A stretch of DNA of 36,996 bases from Verrucomicrobiota bacterium (GCA_012517205.1 JAAYVL010000118.1:1-36996), one strand, 5' to 3'; numbered from the stretch's first letter, positions 25,945-35,455 are shown. Numbers and translations: made by a program. The notes: a model not told the origin generated them from the letters alone.

Positions 25945-27044
25945 GGGGGGCAACTTTGGTCGTATCCTTCGCTCAAATGCTTGGAAGCCAGCGCGCTCCA
26001 ATCCTCCTTATACGGATCGGGGCCGGCTTCCCGTTGAACCTGCGCGACGCTTGCTTCCGTTTCCTGCACCGCTTCATTACGCCACGCAGCCAGCGTGGGG
26101 GTATCCACCCAGCCCTCTTCCACCAGGAAACTCTCCGCGACTTTCAAACAATCCCGCCCCACAGGGGATTGCTTCAAATTCGGGTCAATGTAGCCTGCGT
26201 CGTCATGTTCGCCGTGGCCGCAAAGCCGGAGTAACTGCGCCACAACCATTTGCGGCCCGTTGCCAGCCCTTGCCCGGTTGACCGCGCCTCCTATTACTCG
26301 GAGGCAGGCGGATAAATCGGTGCCTTCCACCGCTTCGCCCTGAATACCGTAACCTGCGGCCTTGTCCAGCAACGAAGCGCAGGCAAATTGCCGCTCCGTG
26401 GGAGTGGAGTATGCGTATTGATTGTTGGCGATAATCAAAACCAGGGGCAGCTTTTCCACCGCCGCCTGATTCACTCCTTCGTGAAAAGAGCCAGTGGAAG
26501 TTGCGCCATCCCCCACACTCGCCACTCCTACCGTGTCGGAAATTCCCTTGAACCGATGGGCCAGCAGCGCGCCATTGACCATGGAAATCATGCTGCCCAG
26601 ATGACTGATCATCGCAAACACCCCTTCCCGAGGCCGTCCGCGATGGACATTTCCATCTCGTGCGCGCATGGGGCCCAACGGCGATCCCAGGTAAGTCCGT
26701 ACGGCGTCCAGAATCGGTTCGCCAAAAGCCAGCCGCCCGGCTCCATCGCGAATAAGTGGTGCGAAAATGTCTCCCTTACGCAAGGCCAGTCCTGCGGCGA
26801 CACTTAACGCTTCCTGGCCGCGGCCGAGGAAGACTCCGCCGTGAATCTTACCCATGCGATAAAGGCTCGCGAACTTGTCGTCCAGGACGCGAGCGAGCAA
26901 CATCACGCGGTAGGCCTTCACATAAAGATCACGAAAGGAGGAATCCCCGCTAACCGCGTGGTGGCTGAGCTGAGCATGAGCCATACACGGGACTGTATCC
27001 GCCTCGGTATCTTCTGGCAATGTTTCTTTAGTGTCTTGAAACAT
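25941..27044 (-). CDS. 2-oxo-acid dehydrogenase E1 component, alpha subunit
   Basis: This 367-residue alpha subunit binds thiamine diphosphate. The ThDP motif is complete: GDGATSTGSFHEGVNQAA through IIANNQYAYS. Upstream are YRMGKIHGGVFLGRGQEA and RDGNVHRGR with FAMISHLGSMI. The DGNVH/SHLG form is not the classic GKGGSMH of pyruvate dehydrogenase, so a branched-chain or acetoin-type substrate is possible. The first ATG at 27044 is used; MAHAQLSH at 26984 is an alternative. It is first in an alpha-beta-E2 operon. No E3 (lipoamide dehydrogenase) gene is in the window. Confidence 0.94.
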   Translation of the reverse strand: MFQDTKETLPEDTEADTVPCMAHAQLSHHAVSGDSSFRDLYVKAYRVMLLARVLDDKFASLYRMGKIHGGVFLGRGQEALSVAAGLALRKGDIFAPLIRDGAGRLAFGEPILDAVRTYLGSPLGPMRARDGNVHRGRPREGVFAMISHLGSMISMVNGALLAHRFKGISDTVGVASVGDGATSTGSFHEGVNQAAVEKLPLVLIIANNQYAYSTPTERQFACASLLDKAAGYGIQGEAVEGTDLSACLRVIGGAVNRARAGNGPQMVVAQLLRLCGHGEHDDAGYIDPNLKQSPVGRDCLKVAESFLVEEGWVDTPTLAAWRNEAVQETEASVAQVQREAGPDPYKEDWSALASKHLSEGYDQSCPP

Positions 27045-27708
27045 GGCAGATGCATCTCAGTTTCAGACACCGTCATTAAATGAGAACTTTGCGGCAATGG
27101 TTTCGGTATTTCCTGGACAGACTGCCGCGCGTTCTTCTGCCCCCGAAGGTTCGCCACATCGGAACGCTTATTCAGACTGAAATACAACCGATTCCTTTGC
27201 CATTCGTCCTTGCCTCCTCTCCCGGCCATCGTTTTATTGCCGTAGCATCACTGAACCCGCTCCGGATTGTCTCGGGGGGTGGTTGGGGGAAACGTGTATA
27301 TCAAAGTAAATGTTCAGAAGTAGCGTGCAGACAGATAGTTACGCAGAGGAACAAAATAAGCCAACCCTCGTTTCGGTGATCCTTTTCAATCCCGCTTGGG
27401 AAGGTAACCAGGGGCCTTCAATCGTGTTGCGATTTGTTTCACGGCGACAGAAACCATTTTCAAATTATCTGTATCTCTGAAAACTTACCCAAATGGGCAA
27501 AGTGTTCGATTAGGGCCTTTGTTTAGTTTTAGGTAAGCGTCGCATATCACCCTCAGCTAAACCGGCATGAAATGCCAGGGGTGGCCGGGCCACCGGGGAG
27601 ATAATCGGGTTGGTACGGGCCGCGAATTGGTGTTGAATGTGCTTAATACAGACCGGTTTATTGGATGTTTCATTGCAGCGAATAATAAGATTCTAGGACC
27701 GCCGGACT
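27045..27708. other. Divergent intergenic region between E1 alpha and the hybrid kinase
   Basis: This is about 660 nt, more AT-rich than its flanks and with no convincing protein. It must hold promoters for both directions. The only structure I see is a pair of small perfect hairpins at 27564-27594. TTGGAT (27661-27666) with AATAAG after a 17-nt spacer is a weak candidate promoter for the kinase. Confidence 0.5.
27564..27594 (+). other. Two adjacent perfect hairpins upstream of the hybrid kinase gene
   Basis: GGCAT-GAA-ATGCC (27564-27576) is followed three bases later by GGTGGC-CGG-GCCACC (27580-27594). There is no T-run, so it is not an obvious terminator. Both lie 115-145 nt before the kinase ATG and could be protein-binding or RNA elements; no known class is recognised. 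Confidence 0.45.
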
Positions 27709-30201
27709 ATGAACACGCCTGCGTCTCAGGTATTAGTAGTCGAAGATGATCCGCGTTTGCCGGAGGTGCTGGCGAGCCTGTTGCGAGACGAGAACATTAC
27801 CCTCGTTACTGCCACCAATGCGGTTGCTGCCTTGCGGTTGGCGCGTACGCGGCCATTCGATTTAATCTTACTCGATCTCGGCTTGCCGGATGCCAATGGG
27901 TTTGAGCTGTTGCGGCAACTAAAGGAGTCTCCCGCGACCCAACCCATCCCCGTTATTGTTTTGTCCGCGTGGAACAGCAGCAGCGACAAGTTGCGCGGGT
28001 TTGAACTGGGCGCAGTGGATTATCTGACGAAGCCGTTTGAGGGAGGAGAGTTGCGAGCCCGCCTGCGTGCCGCGCTGCGCACTAAACATCTGCAAGACGA
28101 ACTGACGCAAGCTAATCACGAACTGCTGGCCGCCCGTTTGGCCGCGGAGACCTCGGCACGGGCCAAAGCGGAGTTCCTGGCCAACATGAGCCATGAAATC
28201 CGCACTCCGATGAACGGTATCATCGCCATGACCGGTCTGCTTCGGGAAACCCCGTTAACTTCCGAACAACGCGGGTATTTGGAGACGATTTATTCCAGCG
28301 GCGAGTCACTGCTCACCATCATCAACGACATCCTGGACTTCTCGAAGATTGAATCCGGCAAGTTCGAACTGGAGAGCCAGCCCTTCGATTTATATGGGTG
28401 TGCGGAAGAAGCGCTTGATCTGCTGGCCCCGAAAGCTGCGGAAAAGAAACTGGAACTGGTTTGTATGTGGGCGGACGAGGTGCCCGAGCGGGTGTGTGGG
28501 GATGTCACTCGCCTGCGGCAGGTGCTGGTCAATCTGCTGAGCAATGCCGTCAAGTTCACTGCCGCCGGCGAGGTCGTAATTGAGGCGGAAGTTTTATCGG
28601 CTCCTCTGCGCGCCGAAAAAAATCGGGAGCCGTGGCAACTCCATTTTAGGGTGCGTGACACGGGCATCGGTATTCCCGTGGACCGGATGGCCCGGCTTTT
28701 TAAGTCTTTCAGCCAGGCAGACGCTTCCACTTCGCGCTGTTATGGCGGCACCGGGCTTGGCCTGGCTATCAGCAAACGCCTGGTCGAGTTGATGGGAGGC
28801 AAGATGTGGGTTGAGAGCGTGCTGCAAAAAGGGTCAACCTTCCATTTCACCCTTCCTTTGCGCACCGCGAGCGACCAACCGCCGACGCCAGCCAAAACTC
28901 CGCCGCCGCAACTCGCCAACGTCCGGGTTTTGATAGTGGACGACAACGCCACCAACTGCCGATTTCTCAGCGCGCAGGCGCGCAAATGGGGAATGAAGCC
29001 GCGTTATACACAACGCCCTTTGCAGGCATTGGAATGGCTGCGTGCGGGCGAAGGCTTCAAATTGGCGATTATTGATCAGGATATGCCTGACATGGAAGGA
29101 ATCAAATTGGCCGCGGAAATCCGCCAGTTGCCCAAACAAGGCAATCTGCCGCTCGTGCTGCTCAACCCGCCGGGCTTTCGCGTTGAAGGTCACGATGGCG
29201 CCAACGCGTCACCTGTCAATGGGTTGGTCAAGCCAGTTAAGCCCGGTCGGCTTCAGGAACTCCTGGTTCGCATCATATCCGGGGCTCAGCCCGCCGCTCC
29301 CCGAGCGCAGTCTTCCCCCAAGGCCGACACTACGCTGGCGCACCGTTTGCCCTTGCGCGTTCTTTTGTGCGATGACAACCAGATTAATCAGAAGGTAGCC
29401 TTGCGTTTGCTCCAGCAAATGGGCTATCGGGCCGATCTGGCGGTCAATGGTTTGGAAGCTCTGGCCGCGTTGGATCGCCAGCCCTACGATCTGATTTTCA
29501 TGGATTTGATGATGCCCGAGATGGGTGGGTTGGAGGCTGCCCGCGCCATCCGCGAGCGTCAGCAACGGCCCGCACAATTCCCTCATTACAAGTCTCCGAT
29601 TATTATTGTGGCCATGACGGCCAGCGCGATGCCGGGGGATCGTGAAAAATGCTTTGCCGCGGGCATGGACGATTACCTTGCCAAGCCCGTGCGGCTGGAA
29701 GACGTGCGCGCGATTGTGGAACGGTGGGGACCGGTCGCAGGCACAGCTAAAAGTGAAGCCTCCGCTGCGGCAAAAACTCCCGTCTCCGCAGCGGCGAAAG
29801 AGCCGGCCTCGCCCGCCGGTTCGCCGCCGGTGGGCTCTAGCGCGCCCGTGGACATGGCAAGGCTTCTCGACTTTACGGATGGCAGCCCTGAAAACCTGCG
29901 CGAACTGGTGACCCTTTATCTGGACCAAACCAGCGCGCAAATCGAGCAAATCGAGGCCGCCGTGCGTGACGGCAAAGCCCAGGAAGTGCGGCGCCTGGCA
30001 CACAGTTGCGCCGGGGCAAGCGCCACCTGCGGAATGACGAATCTGGTGCCGCTGTTGCGTGAGTTGGAACGCCTGGGTGCGGAGAATGTTCTGGCGAATG
30101 CCTCCGAATTGGCTCGCAGAGCGGGCATTGAGTTCCTCCGCATCCGGGAATTTCTGGAGGCTTACCTGGTCGAGCACGCCAGCCTCGCTGCTCGGCCTTA
30201 G
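27709..30201 (+). CDS. Hybrid sensor histidine kinase: REC-HisKA-HATPase-REC-REC-HPt
   Basis: This 830-residue soluble phosphorelay protein has no transmembrane or PAS region. Domains in order: REC1 (about 7-122; phospho-Asp56, Lys108 in LTKPF); coiled linker; HisKA with His162 in [13 protein letters not shown]; HATPase (about 264-386; N-box [10 protein letters not shown]-boxes DTGIGIP and [10 protein letters not shown]); REC2 (about 405-522; Asp456 in IIDQDMPD, degenerate after KPVKP); REC3 (about 549-672; Asp599 in [11 protein letters not shown], Lys659); an Ala/Pro/Ser linker; and HPt (about 713-820; His765 in [15 protein letters not shown]). All phosphotransfer residues are present except that REC2 is divergent. 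Input must come through REC1 or protein contacts. The stop is 2 nt before the next gene. Confidence 0.97.
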   Translation: MNTPASQVLVVEDDPRLPEVLASLLRDENITLVTATNAVAALRLARTRPFDLILLDLGLPDANGFELLRQLKESPATQPIPVIVLSAWNSSSDKLRGFELGAVDYLTKPFEGGELRARLRAALRTKHLQDELTQANHELLAARLAAETSARAKAEFLANMSHEIRTPMNGIIAMTGLLRETPLTSEQRGYLETIYSSGESLLTIINDILDFSKIESGKFELESQPFDLYGCAEEALDLLAPKAAEKKLELVCMWADEVPERVCGDVTRLRQVLVNLLSNAVKFTAAGEVVIEAEVLSAPLRAEKNREPWQLHFRVRDTGIGIPVDRMARLFKSFSQADASTSRCYGGTGLGLAISKRLVELMGGKMWVESVLQKGSTFHFTLPLRTASDQPPTPAKTPPPQLANVRVLIVDDNATNCRFLSAQARKWGMKPRYTQRPLQALEWLRAGEGFKLAIIDQDMPDMEGIKLAAEIRQLPKQGNLPLVLLNPPGFRVEGHDGANASPVNGLVKPVKPGRLQELLVRIISGAQPAAPRAQSSPKADTTLAHRLPLRVLLCDDNQINQKVALRLLQQMGYRADLAVNGLEALAALDRQPYDLIFMDLMMPEMGGLEAARAIRERQQRPAQFPHYKSPIIIVAMTASAMPGDREKCFAAGMDDYLAKPVRLEDVRAIVERWGPVAGTAKSEASAAAKTPVSAAAKEPASPAGSPPVGSSAPVDMARLLDFTDGSPENLRELVTLYLDQTSAQIEQIEAAVRDGKAQEVRRLAHSCAGASATCGMTNLVPLLRELERLGAENVLANASELARRAGIEFLRIREFLEAYLVEHASLAARP

Positions 30202-30203
30202 CC

Positions 30204-31424
30204 ATGAAAAAATTACTCATTATCGAGGATGATCAGGTCGTAGCGAATATTTACCGCCACAAGTTTGCCGTTGAAGGTTATCAAGTTGACGTTGCCCTGG
30301 ACGGGCTGGCTGGGCTGGAAAAGGTCCGCCTTTTTCGACCCGACGTAGTCATTCTCGACTTGCTGCTGCCGGGAGTTTCAGGGGTGGAAGTGCTCAAACA
30401 GCTCCGCGCCGAGACGGAGTATGCAAAGTTGCCCGTTGTCGTCTTTTCGAATACCTACTTATCGAGCATCATGCAGGAGGCGTGGAAAGCAGGAGCCACC
30501 CTGTGTTTGTCCAAAGCCAATTGCAGTCCCCGGCAACTGATTGACGGGGTGCGGAATGCGCTTTTTCCTAATGACGCGTCGGCTACCCTTTTCGCGCCCC
30601 CAACCGCGGCTGCCGGGGCCATTGTTAGTTCACCGCTCACGGCGGAATCTCCGGCCGCCGAAACCCATCCCGAAACCAGGGATCGAGACGCCGCCTTTCA
30701 AGCCGACCTTCGCAATTCTTTCATTACCAGTTTCCCGGCCACGCTGGCAACCTTGCGCTCACTCCTCAGGGAACTGAATCAGGCCGGAGACGAGACTGCC
30801 CGCCTCAAGCCGCTCGGGGAGTTATATCGTCGCATTCATGCTTTGACCGGCAACGCCGGCATTGCGGGCGTGCCCCATGTTGCCCGCTTGTCTGACGCGC
30901 TGGAAGCTCTGCTTAAGGAACTTTGCGAAACGCCCCGGAACATCAATGCCTCCACCCTGCGCACGGTCGCGCTGGCGGTTGACGGTTTGGCTCCGCTTGG
31001 TGAACAGAGTGTTCCGCCGAACCAACCGCAAACGTCGGCGCCCAGGGTTCTGGTTGTGGACCATGAAACCCTCTCGCGACGCGCTTTGGTTTACGCTTTG
31101 GAGAAGGCAAAGCTCGATTCGGTCAATATAGATGATTCGATCGCAGCTTACGAATTGCTGGTCGGGAACAGCTTCGATTTGATCTTTCTCGACGTTGACC
31201 TGCCCGGCCTGAACGGGTTTGAACTCAGCGCCCGGCTTCGTGCATTGCCGGCGCACCAGGCAACCCCCGTGGTGCTGGTCACCAGCCTTAGCGACTTTGA
31301 AAACCATGCAAACGCTCCGCAGAACGGAGGCAACGACTTTATAGGCAAACCGTTTCTATTCATAGAGGTGGTCGTCAAAGCACTGGCTCATGTTCTTCGC
31401 GGGCCTCTCTTTGCCGTGCAATAA
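30204..31424 (+). CDS. Response-regulator protein REC-HPt-REC without output domain
   Basis: In this 406-residue protein, REC1 (3-120) has IIEDD and phospho-Asp52 in VILDLLLPGVSG. It lacks the usual TKP lysine context (CLSKANCS). The middle (about 165-262) is HPt-like, with His212 in YRRIHALTGNAGIAG. REC2 (280-400) has VVDHE and Asp330 in LIFLDVDLPGLNG, with Lys in FIGKPF. There is no DNA-binding or enzymatic output domain. It sits 2 nt after the hybrid kinase, so both are one operon and probably exchange phosphate; the final target lies elsewhere. Confidence 0.95.
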   Translation: MKKLLIIEDDQVVANIYRHKFAVEGYQVDVALDGLAGLEKVRLFRPDVVILDLLLPGVSGVEVLKQLRAETEYAKLPVVVFSNTYLSSIMQEAWKAGATLCLSKANCSPRQLIDGVRNALFPNDASATLFAPPTAAAGAIVSSPLTAESPAAETHPETRDRDAAFQADLRNSFITSFPATLATLRSLLRELNQAGDETARLKPLGELYRRIHALTGNAGIAGVPHVARLSDALEALLKELCETPRNINASTLRTVALAVDGLAPLGEQSVPPNQPQTSAPRVLVVDHETLSRRALVYALEKAKLDSVNIDDSIAAYELLVGNSFDLIFLDVDLPGLNGFELSARLRALPAHQATPVVLVTSLSDFENHANAPQNGGNDFIGKPFLFIEVVVKALAHVLRGPLFAVQ

Positions 31425-31724
31425 GATTTTGACCCTACGCACACGCTGGAAACGCCTTTGCCCCAAGGTTGCGGCTTAAAACGGAACGATTCGGTTGGGT
31501 AGCCCAACCGCCCGCTCGCGTCCCTTCGGAACCAGGGTAACTCTGATCGTTCAGGCCATAGCCATGGCGAATCCCTTATTTGGCGAATTCAATGGCATGG
31601 CTGTTGAATTTCAAACGTCTTTTGTCCGTGAAATCAATGGCTTACGTACACGAAGAGGAATGAATCGAAGGCGGAATCTAAAATTGTTATGGCTTAGGCC
31701 TACTATGGCCGCGCCTTGGCTATT

Positions 31725-31847
31725 CCCTACCTCTAGGCCGTGTACAAGGGGTGTACAAGGGATGCTCATCTGATGTACCAACTAAAATCCTATGTATTCC
31801 TGGTGAACATCCCTTGTACACCCCTTGTACACGACCTAGAGGTAGGG
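31725..31847. repeat. Nearly perfect 40-nt inverted repeat made of tandem GTGTACAAGGG units, copy 2
   Basis: The left arm 31725-31764 and right arm 31808-31847 are reverse complements at 39 of 40 positions (one C/T difference), with a 43-nt loop. Each arm contains two tandem 11-mers GTGTACAAGGG (31740-31750 and 31751-31761; mirrored at 31811-31832) and an outer CCCTACCTCTAGG. TGTACA is itself palindromic. The left arm extended to GATGCTCA matches 329-359. It looks like a small non-autonomous mobile or REP-type palindromic element; no transposase is nearby. Confidence 0.9.
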
Positions 31848-32240
31848 TAAGTTCAAGGTGCCTGGGTAATGGCTATGAATGTCTGGCAAGGTCGAAACGA
31901 CAAAAGAGGACAATAGGATAATCGATAAGTTTTCTAAAATCAGTCGGTTATAAATATCGGGTTGATAAAAAGCGGCTTTTTAATGAAAAGAAAGGACCTG
32001 AATGGCTTTTGAATGCCTTATCTGAAACGTTGCTGTTGCGTAATCCAATCGTACGCCATTGCCCTGTTGGAGTCTAAACGGATCTGGCAGGCCAGTGGAT
32101 AGTTTCAACGAGCCGTTTGGTTGGCGAATTCAACGGATCGGTCACTGTACCCCGAATATTTTCACCTGTAAAACCAAAGACTTGCGCGTTTAGTGGCGCG
32201 AATTGGGGATAAAATCTGAATCATTTCGGCTAAAAGAAAC

Positions 32241-32269
32241 TTGTCCTTAACAGGCATCAATCTTAGACT
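32241..32269 (+). promoter_or_regulatory. Candidate promoter for the BNR protein with start at the ATG
   Basis: TTGTCC (32241-32246) and TAGACT (32264-32269) are 17 nt apart, each a 4/6 match. Six bases separate the -10 from the ATG at 32276, predicting a leaderless transcript. Confidence 0.35.
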
Positions 32270-32275
32270 TCTCCA

Positions 32276-34513
32276 ATGCATTGGAAGCCTTATATCCTCA
32301 AAGGGGTGGTCCTGGGGGGGGCCATGGTGTTTGTTTCCTCACTCCTGCAAGCGCAGACGAATCAGCCGCTCGTGTTGGCCGATGTGAACGGTTTTAACGA
32401 CACGGAACTGTATCCGCCGGGCAATCTGCAATTAGTGACGGACGGAGGGGCCAGGTGGGAGCCGGCACCGGGCACCCCTGCGCAAATCGTCCCGCTGGTG
32501 GGGGATAGTCATGGACAGGTATTGCGACGAGTACAAACCGGGACGGACAACATGGATTTCTTGCATTTCCCGCCGGTCTCTGACGGAACCCTCACCGTCA
32601 GCCTGGAAGCACGGGCTTCGACGGCTGCCACTCGCACCTTGGATGTATTTCTGCTGCCGGATAACGATGGCGAGACTTGTCTGTTGGGCTGGGGAACGGT
32701 GAGCAACCAACTGGCCTACTACGACGGCTCACAATGGCGGGCTGTACGTCATCTCGATACCAACTGGCATCATGTGGAAATGATCAGCTATCTGAGCGGT
32801 CCCAGGTTTGGCACTTGGGATTTGAAGGTAGATGGCTCATTGCTTGCCACAAATCTGCCCTGGCGGAATCATCACCCGCCGAACAAAGCCTATAATCGGT
32901 TGCGTTTGGGAGGAATCCGTGGCGTGACAGGTTCCTATGCTGATGTGGATAACCTGGTCATCACCGCCGAGGGCGCGACCGGCGCACCCGAGGTTTTTTA
33001 CCTGACAAACATATCCGTTTTGACGAACGAGTTTCGGTTATCGTTTGAGACTCAAACCAATGCTGAATACTGTATCGAATACACGCGCGCATTGACCAAT
33101 GAGGTTTGGTCGCCTTTAGCCATTGTCCCGGGCAGTGGACTCGTAGCTTGGTTTACCAATGAAACAGCCACTAACGCGGCTCGTTTTTACCGGGTGAAGA
33201 AGTTGCCGCCGCCCGGCTACGCGGACGGCTATCGCGGTATCTGGTTCACTCTCGGGCAGTTCTCCAGCTACGGCGACAAATACTCGGGCGGTCTGGGCAC
33301 CTATACGGCCAATCACATTCCTTTGGCCATCTATGCGCCTCAGGTTAACAAAACATTCTTCACCTACGGCGGCACGCTCAAAGATAAGCGCCACCTGCTG
33401 ATCATGGTTTCAGAATACGACCACGCCACTGGGCAGGTGCCTCGCCCAACGCTCGTGCTCGATAAACACGGGGTGAACGATCCGCACGACAACGCTTCCC
33501 TGGCGCTGGATGATCAAGGCTTTTTGTGGGTGTTCGTCAGCGGCCGTGCCGCCGCACGGCCAGGCTGGATTTTTCGCAGTCGCACGCCTTACAGCAGCGC
33601 CAGTTTTGATTTCATCAGGCAGGATGAAATGACCTATCCCCAGCCGCGGCACATCCCCGGCTTCGGGTTCTTTACCCTGTTCACGAAATATACCGCCGGA
33701 CGCGAACTCTATTGGATGACGAGCAGTAATGGCGTGACCTGGAGCCCGCATCGGAAACTGGCCGGCATAGGGGGGCATTATCAGGTCAGCAACGTGCGTG
33801 CGGATGGGTTGGTGGCTACCTTTTTTAACCGTCATCCCGGGGGAAATGTTGATAAACGAACGGACATATATTACGCCCAAACGGCGGATTACGGTGCCAC
33901 TTGGACCACGGCGGCCGGTGTGCCGCTAGTGCTGCCGCTCACCACGACCAATAATCCCGCCCGCATCTTCGATCTGGCGTCCGAAGGCAAGTTGATGTAC
34001 ACTTGCGATCTAAATTTCGACACCAACGGCCACCCGGTGTTGCTCTATATTGTCAGCCGCCATTACCAACCCGGGCCAGGCGGCGATCCGCGCGAATGGA
34101 CAGTGGCACGCTGGAACGGCACGCAATGGCTGACCTCGGTGGTTTGCACATCCGATCACAATTACGATATGGGCAGCCTCTACATTCTGCCGGACAAATG
34201 GCTTATCATTGGGCCAACCCAAGTTGGACCACAACCCTGGCAGACCGGGGGCGAGATGGCGCTTTGGACCAGCGTGGACCAGGGGCAAACCTGGACGATG
34301 ACTCGCCAGCTTACTGCCAACAGCCTTTACAATCACACGTACGCGCGTCGTCCCTTGAATGCTCAAGATCCCTTCTTCGCGTTTTGGGCCGACGGACAAC
34401 CAACCCAATTCTCGCCTTCGCGGTTGTACTTTGGGGATTCCTCCGGCTCAAATGTTTGGCGGTTGCCGTATGAGATGACTGCTCCGCTAGCCACCCCAAC
34501 ACCATTAAACTGA
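32276..34513 (+). CDS. Secreted BNR-repeat (BNR_4-type) beta-propeller protein with N-terminal beta-sandwich domains
   Basis: This is a 745-residue protein with a signal peptide at residues 1-27 (VVLGGAMVFVSSLLQAQ). Residues about 30-232 resemble a laminin-G/concanavalin-like sandwich (WHHVEMISYLSG, DVDNLVI). Residues about 245-308 form a small beta domain ending RFYRV. From about 317 a propeller begins with DGYRGIWFTLGQ, SGGLGTYTANHIPLAIYAP and HDNASLALDDQGFLWVF. Asp-box repeats follow (SSNGVTW, TADYGATW, SVDQGQTW). This architecture matches the BNR_4 family, which includes putative sialidase-like proteins and some polysaccharide lyases. Substrate and mechanism are not readable. It probably acts outside the cytoplasm on glycans, like the TIM-barrel protein near 1 kb. 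Confidence 0.88.
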   Translation: MHWKPYILKGVVLGGAMVFVSSLLQAQTNQPLVLADVNGFNDTELYPPGNLQLVTDGGARWEPAPGTPAQIVPLVGDSHGQVLRRVQTGTDNMDFLHFPPVSDGTLTVSLEARASTAATRTLDVFLLPDNDGETCLLGWGTVSNQLAYYDGSQWRAVRHLDTNWHHVEMISYLSGPRFGTWDLKVDGSLLATNLPWRNHHPPNKAYNRLRLGGIRGVTGSYADVDNLVITAEGATGAPEVFYLTNISVLTNEFRLSFETQTNAEYCIEYTRALTNEVWSPLAIVPGSGLVAWFTNETATNAARFYRVKKLPPPGYADGYRGIWFTLGQFSSYGDKYSGGLGTYTANHIPLAIYAPQVNKTFFTYGGTLKDKRHLLIMVSEYDHATGQVPRPTLVLDKHGVNDPHDNASLALDDQGFLWVFVSGRAAARPGWIFRSRTPYSSASFDFIRQDEMTYPQPRHIPGFGFFTLFTKYTAGRELYWMTSSNGVTWSPHRKLAGIGGHYQVSNVRADGLVATFFNRHPGGNVDKRTDIYYAQTADYGATWTTAAGVPLVLPLTTTNNPARIFDLASEGKLMYTCDLNFDTNGHPVLLYIVSRHYQPGPGGDPREWTVARWNGTQWLTSVVCTSDHNYDMGSLYILPDKWLIIGPTQVGPQPWQTGGEMALWTSVDQGQTWTMTRQLTANSLYNHTYARRPLNAQDPFFAFWADGQPTQFSPSRLYFGDSSGSNVWRLPYEMTAPLATPTPLN

Positions 34514-34612
34514 TCGGGTTGCCAGCCAAGTGTGTGTCCTGCGTTTGGCGGCTCAGACCAGCCTTGGCTTCCCGGTGGTTCTGTCGCCCGCTTGGACGCG
34601 CAGGTATTCCTC

Positions 34613-35455
34613 TCAAAGCCGCTCGCGCAAGCGGGCGAGGTTAGCCTCAATCCGCTCAAAGTAAGGATTGGGGCCGGCAGGATAGGGGTCGTTGAGAAAG
34701 ATATGCACTCCCGAAAAATCGCGGTCCAATTTCACCCGCACAATCTTCCGCCAAAAATCCGGGGTCTTGCGGATTAGGTCTTCGGCACTGGAAAAGCTGG
34801 CAACAAAACTGGTCTGATCTTTTGTGTAGAGGGCGGCTTCAGCAAACTCGGAAAAGAGAACCGGGAGCTTATCCACATAATCCTCCGCTGCCATCTGCCC
34901 CAGCAAGTCGGCAGTCGCCAAGCAGGAGCCTGCGATTCTTTCCAATTCGCTCTGGAAAGTTATGGCTTCCAGGGTCGCATTCACGCCGGTGCATGAAATC
35001 ATGTTCTGCACGGCTTGGATGTCAGTAGCGCCAAACCCCTTCTCCTGAAGAAACTGAGCGGTAAATTCAGCGCTGCGCTGGACATGGGTGAGCGTGTACT
35101 TGGCTCCCGTGCCTTCTATATCATCGCGTTTCTTGAGATAGCCGGTGTCGTGAAAAAGGATGGCGGCCAGGGCGAGTTGGAACATGCGCTCATTAAGCCG
35201 GGGCTGCGCGTTAGCCAGATGGCGCCCCCGCAACAGGCGGGTCAGACAAAGAACCCCTTGGAGGGTATGCTCAAAATCATGGTACCGGGCATCTACCGCC
35301 TGATAATCCCGGTGTTTGCCGCTAAAACAATCAATAGCCCAATCAAAAAAGCGTCCCACAAACGCCAAGTCAGCATGGGGAAAGATTACGAGATAGGCAG
35401 TTTCGACCTCAGCCTGTACGGCGGTTGGATTGCGGGTGACAACCGTAGGATACAT
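34613..35455 (-). CDS. HD-domain phosphohydrolase, cyclic-nucleotide-phosphodiesterase-like
   Basis: This 280-residue cytoplasmic protein has HD-superfamily metal ligands in order: RYHDFEHTLQG (His59 and His63), the HD pair His102-Asp103 in LFHDTGYLKKRDD, and His124 in TLTHVQRS. The YHxxxHT spacing resembles class I cyclic-nucleotide phosphodiesterases more than HD-GYP or Ppx types. The region after 180 is unassigned helical sequence. There is no sensor domain or signal peptide. The substrate is unknown. It is divergent from nuoA with 93 nt between the two starts. Confidence 0.85.
   Translation of the reverse strand: MYPTVVTRNPTAVQAEVETAYLVIFPHADLAFVGRFFDWAIDCFSGKHRDYQAVDARYHDFEHTLQGVLCLTRLLRGRHLANAQPRLNERMFQLALAAILFHDTGYLKKRDDIEGTGAKYTLTHVQRSAEFTAQFLQEKGFGATDIQAVQNMISCTGVNATLEAITFQSELERIAGSCLATADLLGQMAAEDYVDKLPVLFSEFAEAALYTKDQTSFVASFSSAEDLIRKTPDFWRKIVRVKLDRDFSGVHIFLNDPYPAGPNPYFERIEANLARLRERL

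Larger units (their letters stand above)
31425..32275. other. Long non-coding region before the BNR protein
   Basis: This is about 850 nt and AT-richer than its neighbours. It contains the 31725-31847 inverted repeat and a candidate promoter at 32241-32269. A 92-codon frame at 31495-31773 runs into the repeat and has no recognisable domain. A small AAAAAG-CGG-CTTTTT hairpin occurs near 31966-31980. Confidence 0.55.

Noticed and set aside
27080-27379. 99-codon plus-strand frame in the gap before the hybrid kinase
   Set aside because: No recognisable motif and AT-rich non-coding context.
31495-31773. 92-codon frame entering the inverted repeat
   Set aside because: It ends inside the repeat and has no family-like segment; the repeat accounts for its C-terminal residues.
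31580-32133. TTGGCGAATTCAA found twice (31580-31592 and 32121-32133)
   Set aside because: A single 13-nt identity without flanking similarity is too short to call a repeat or attachment site.
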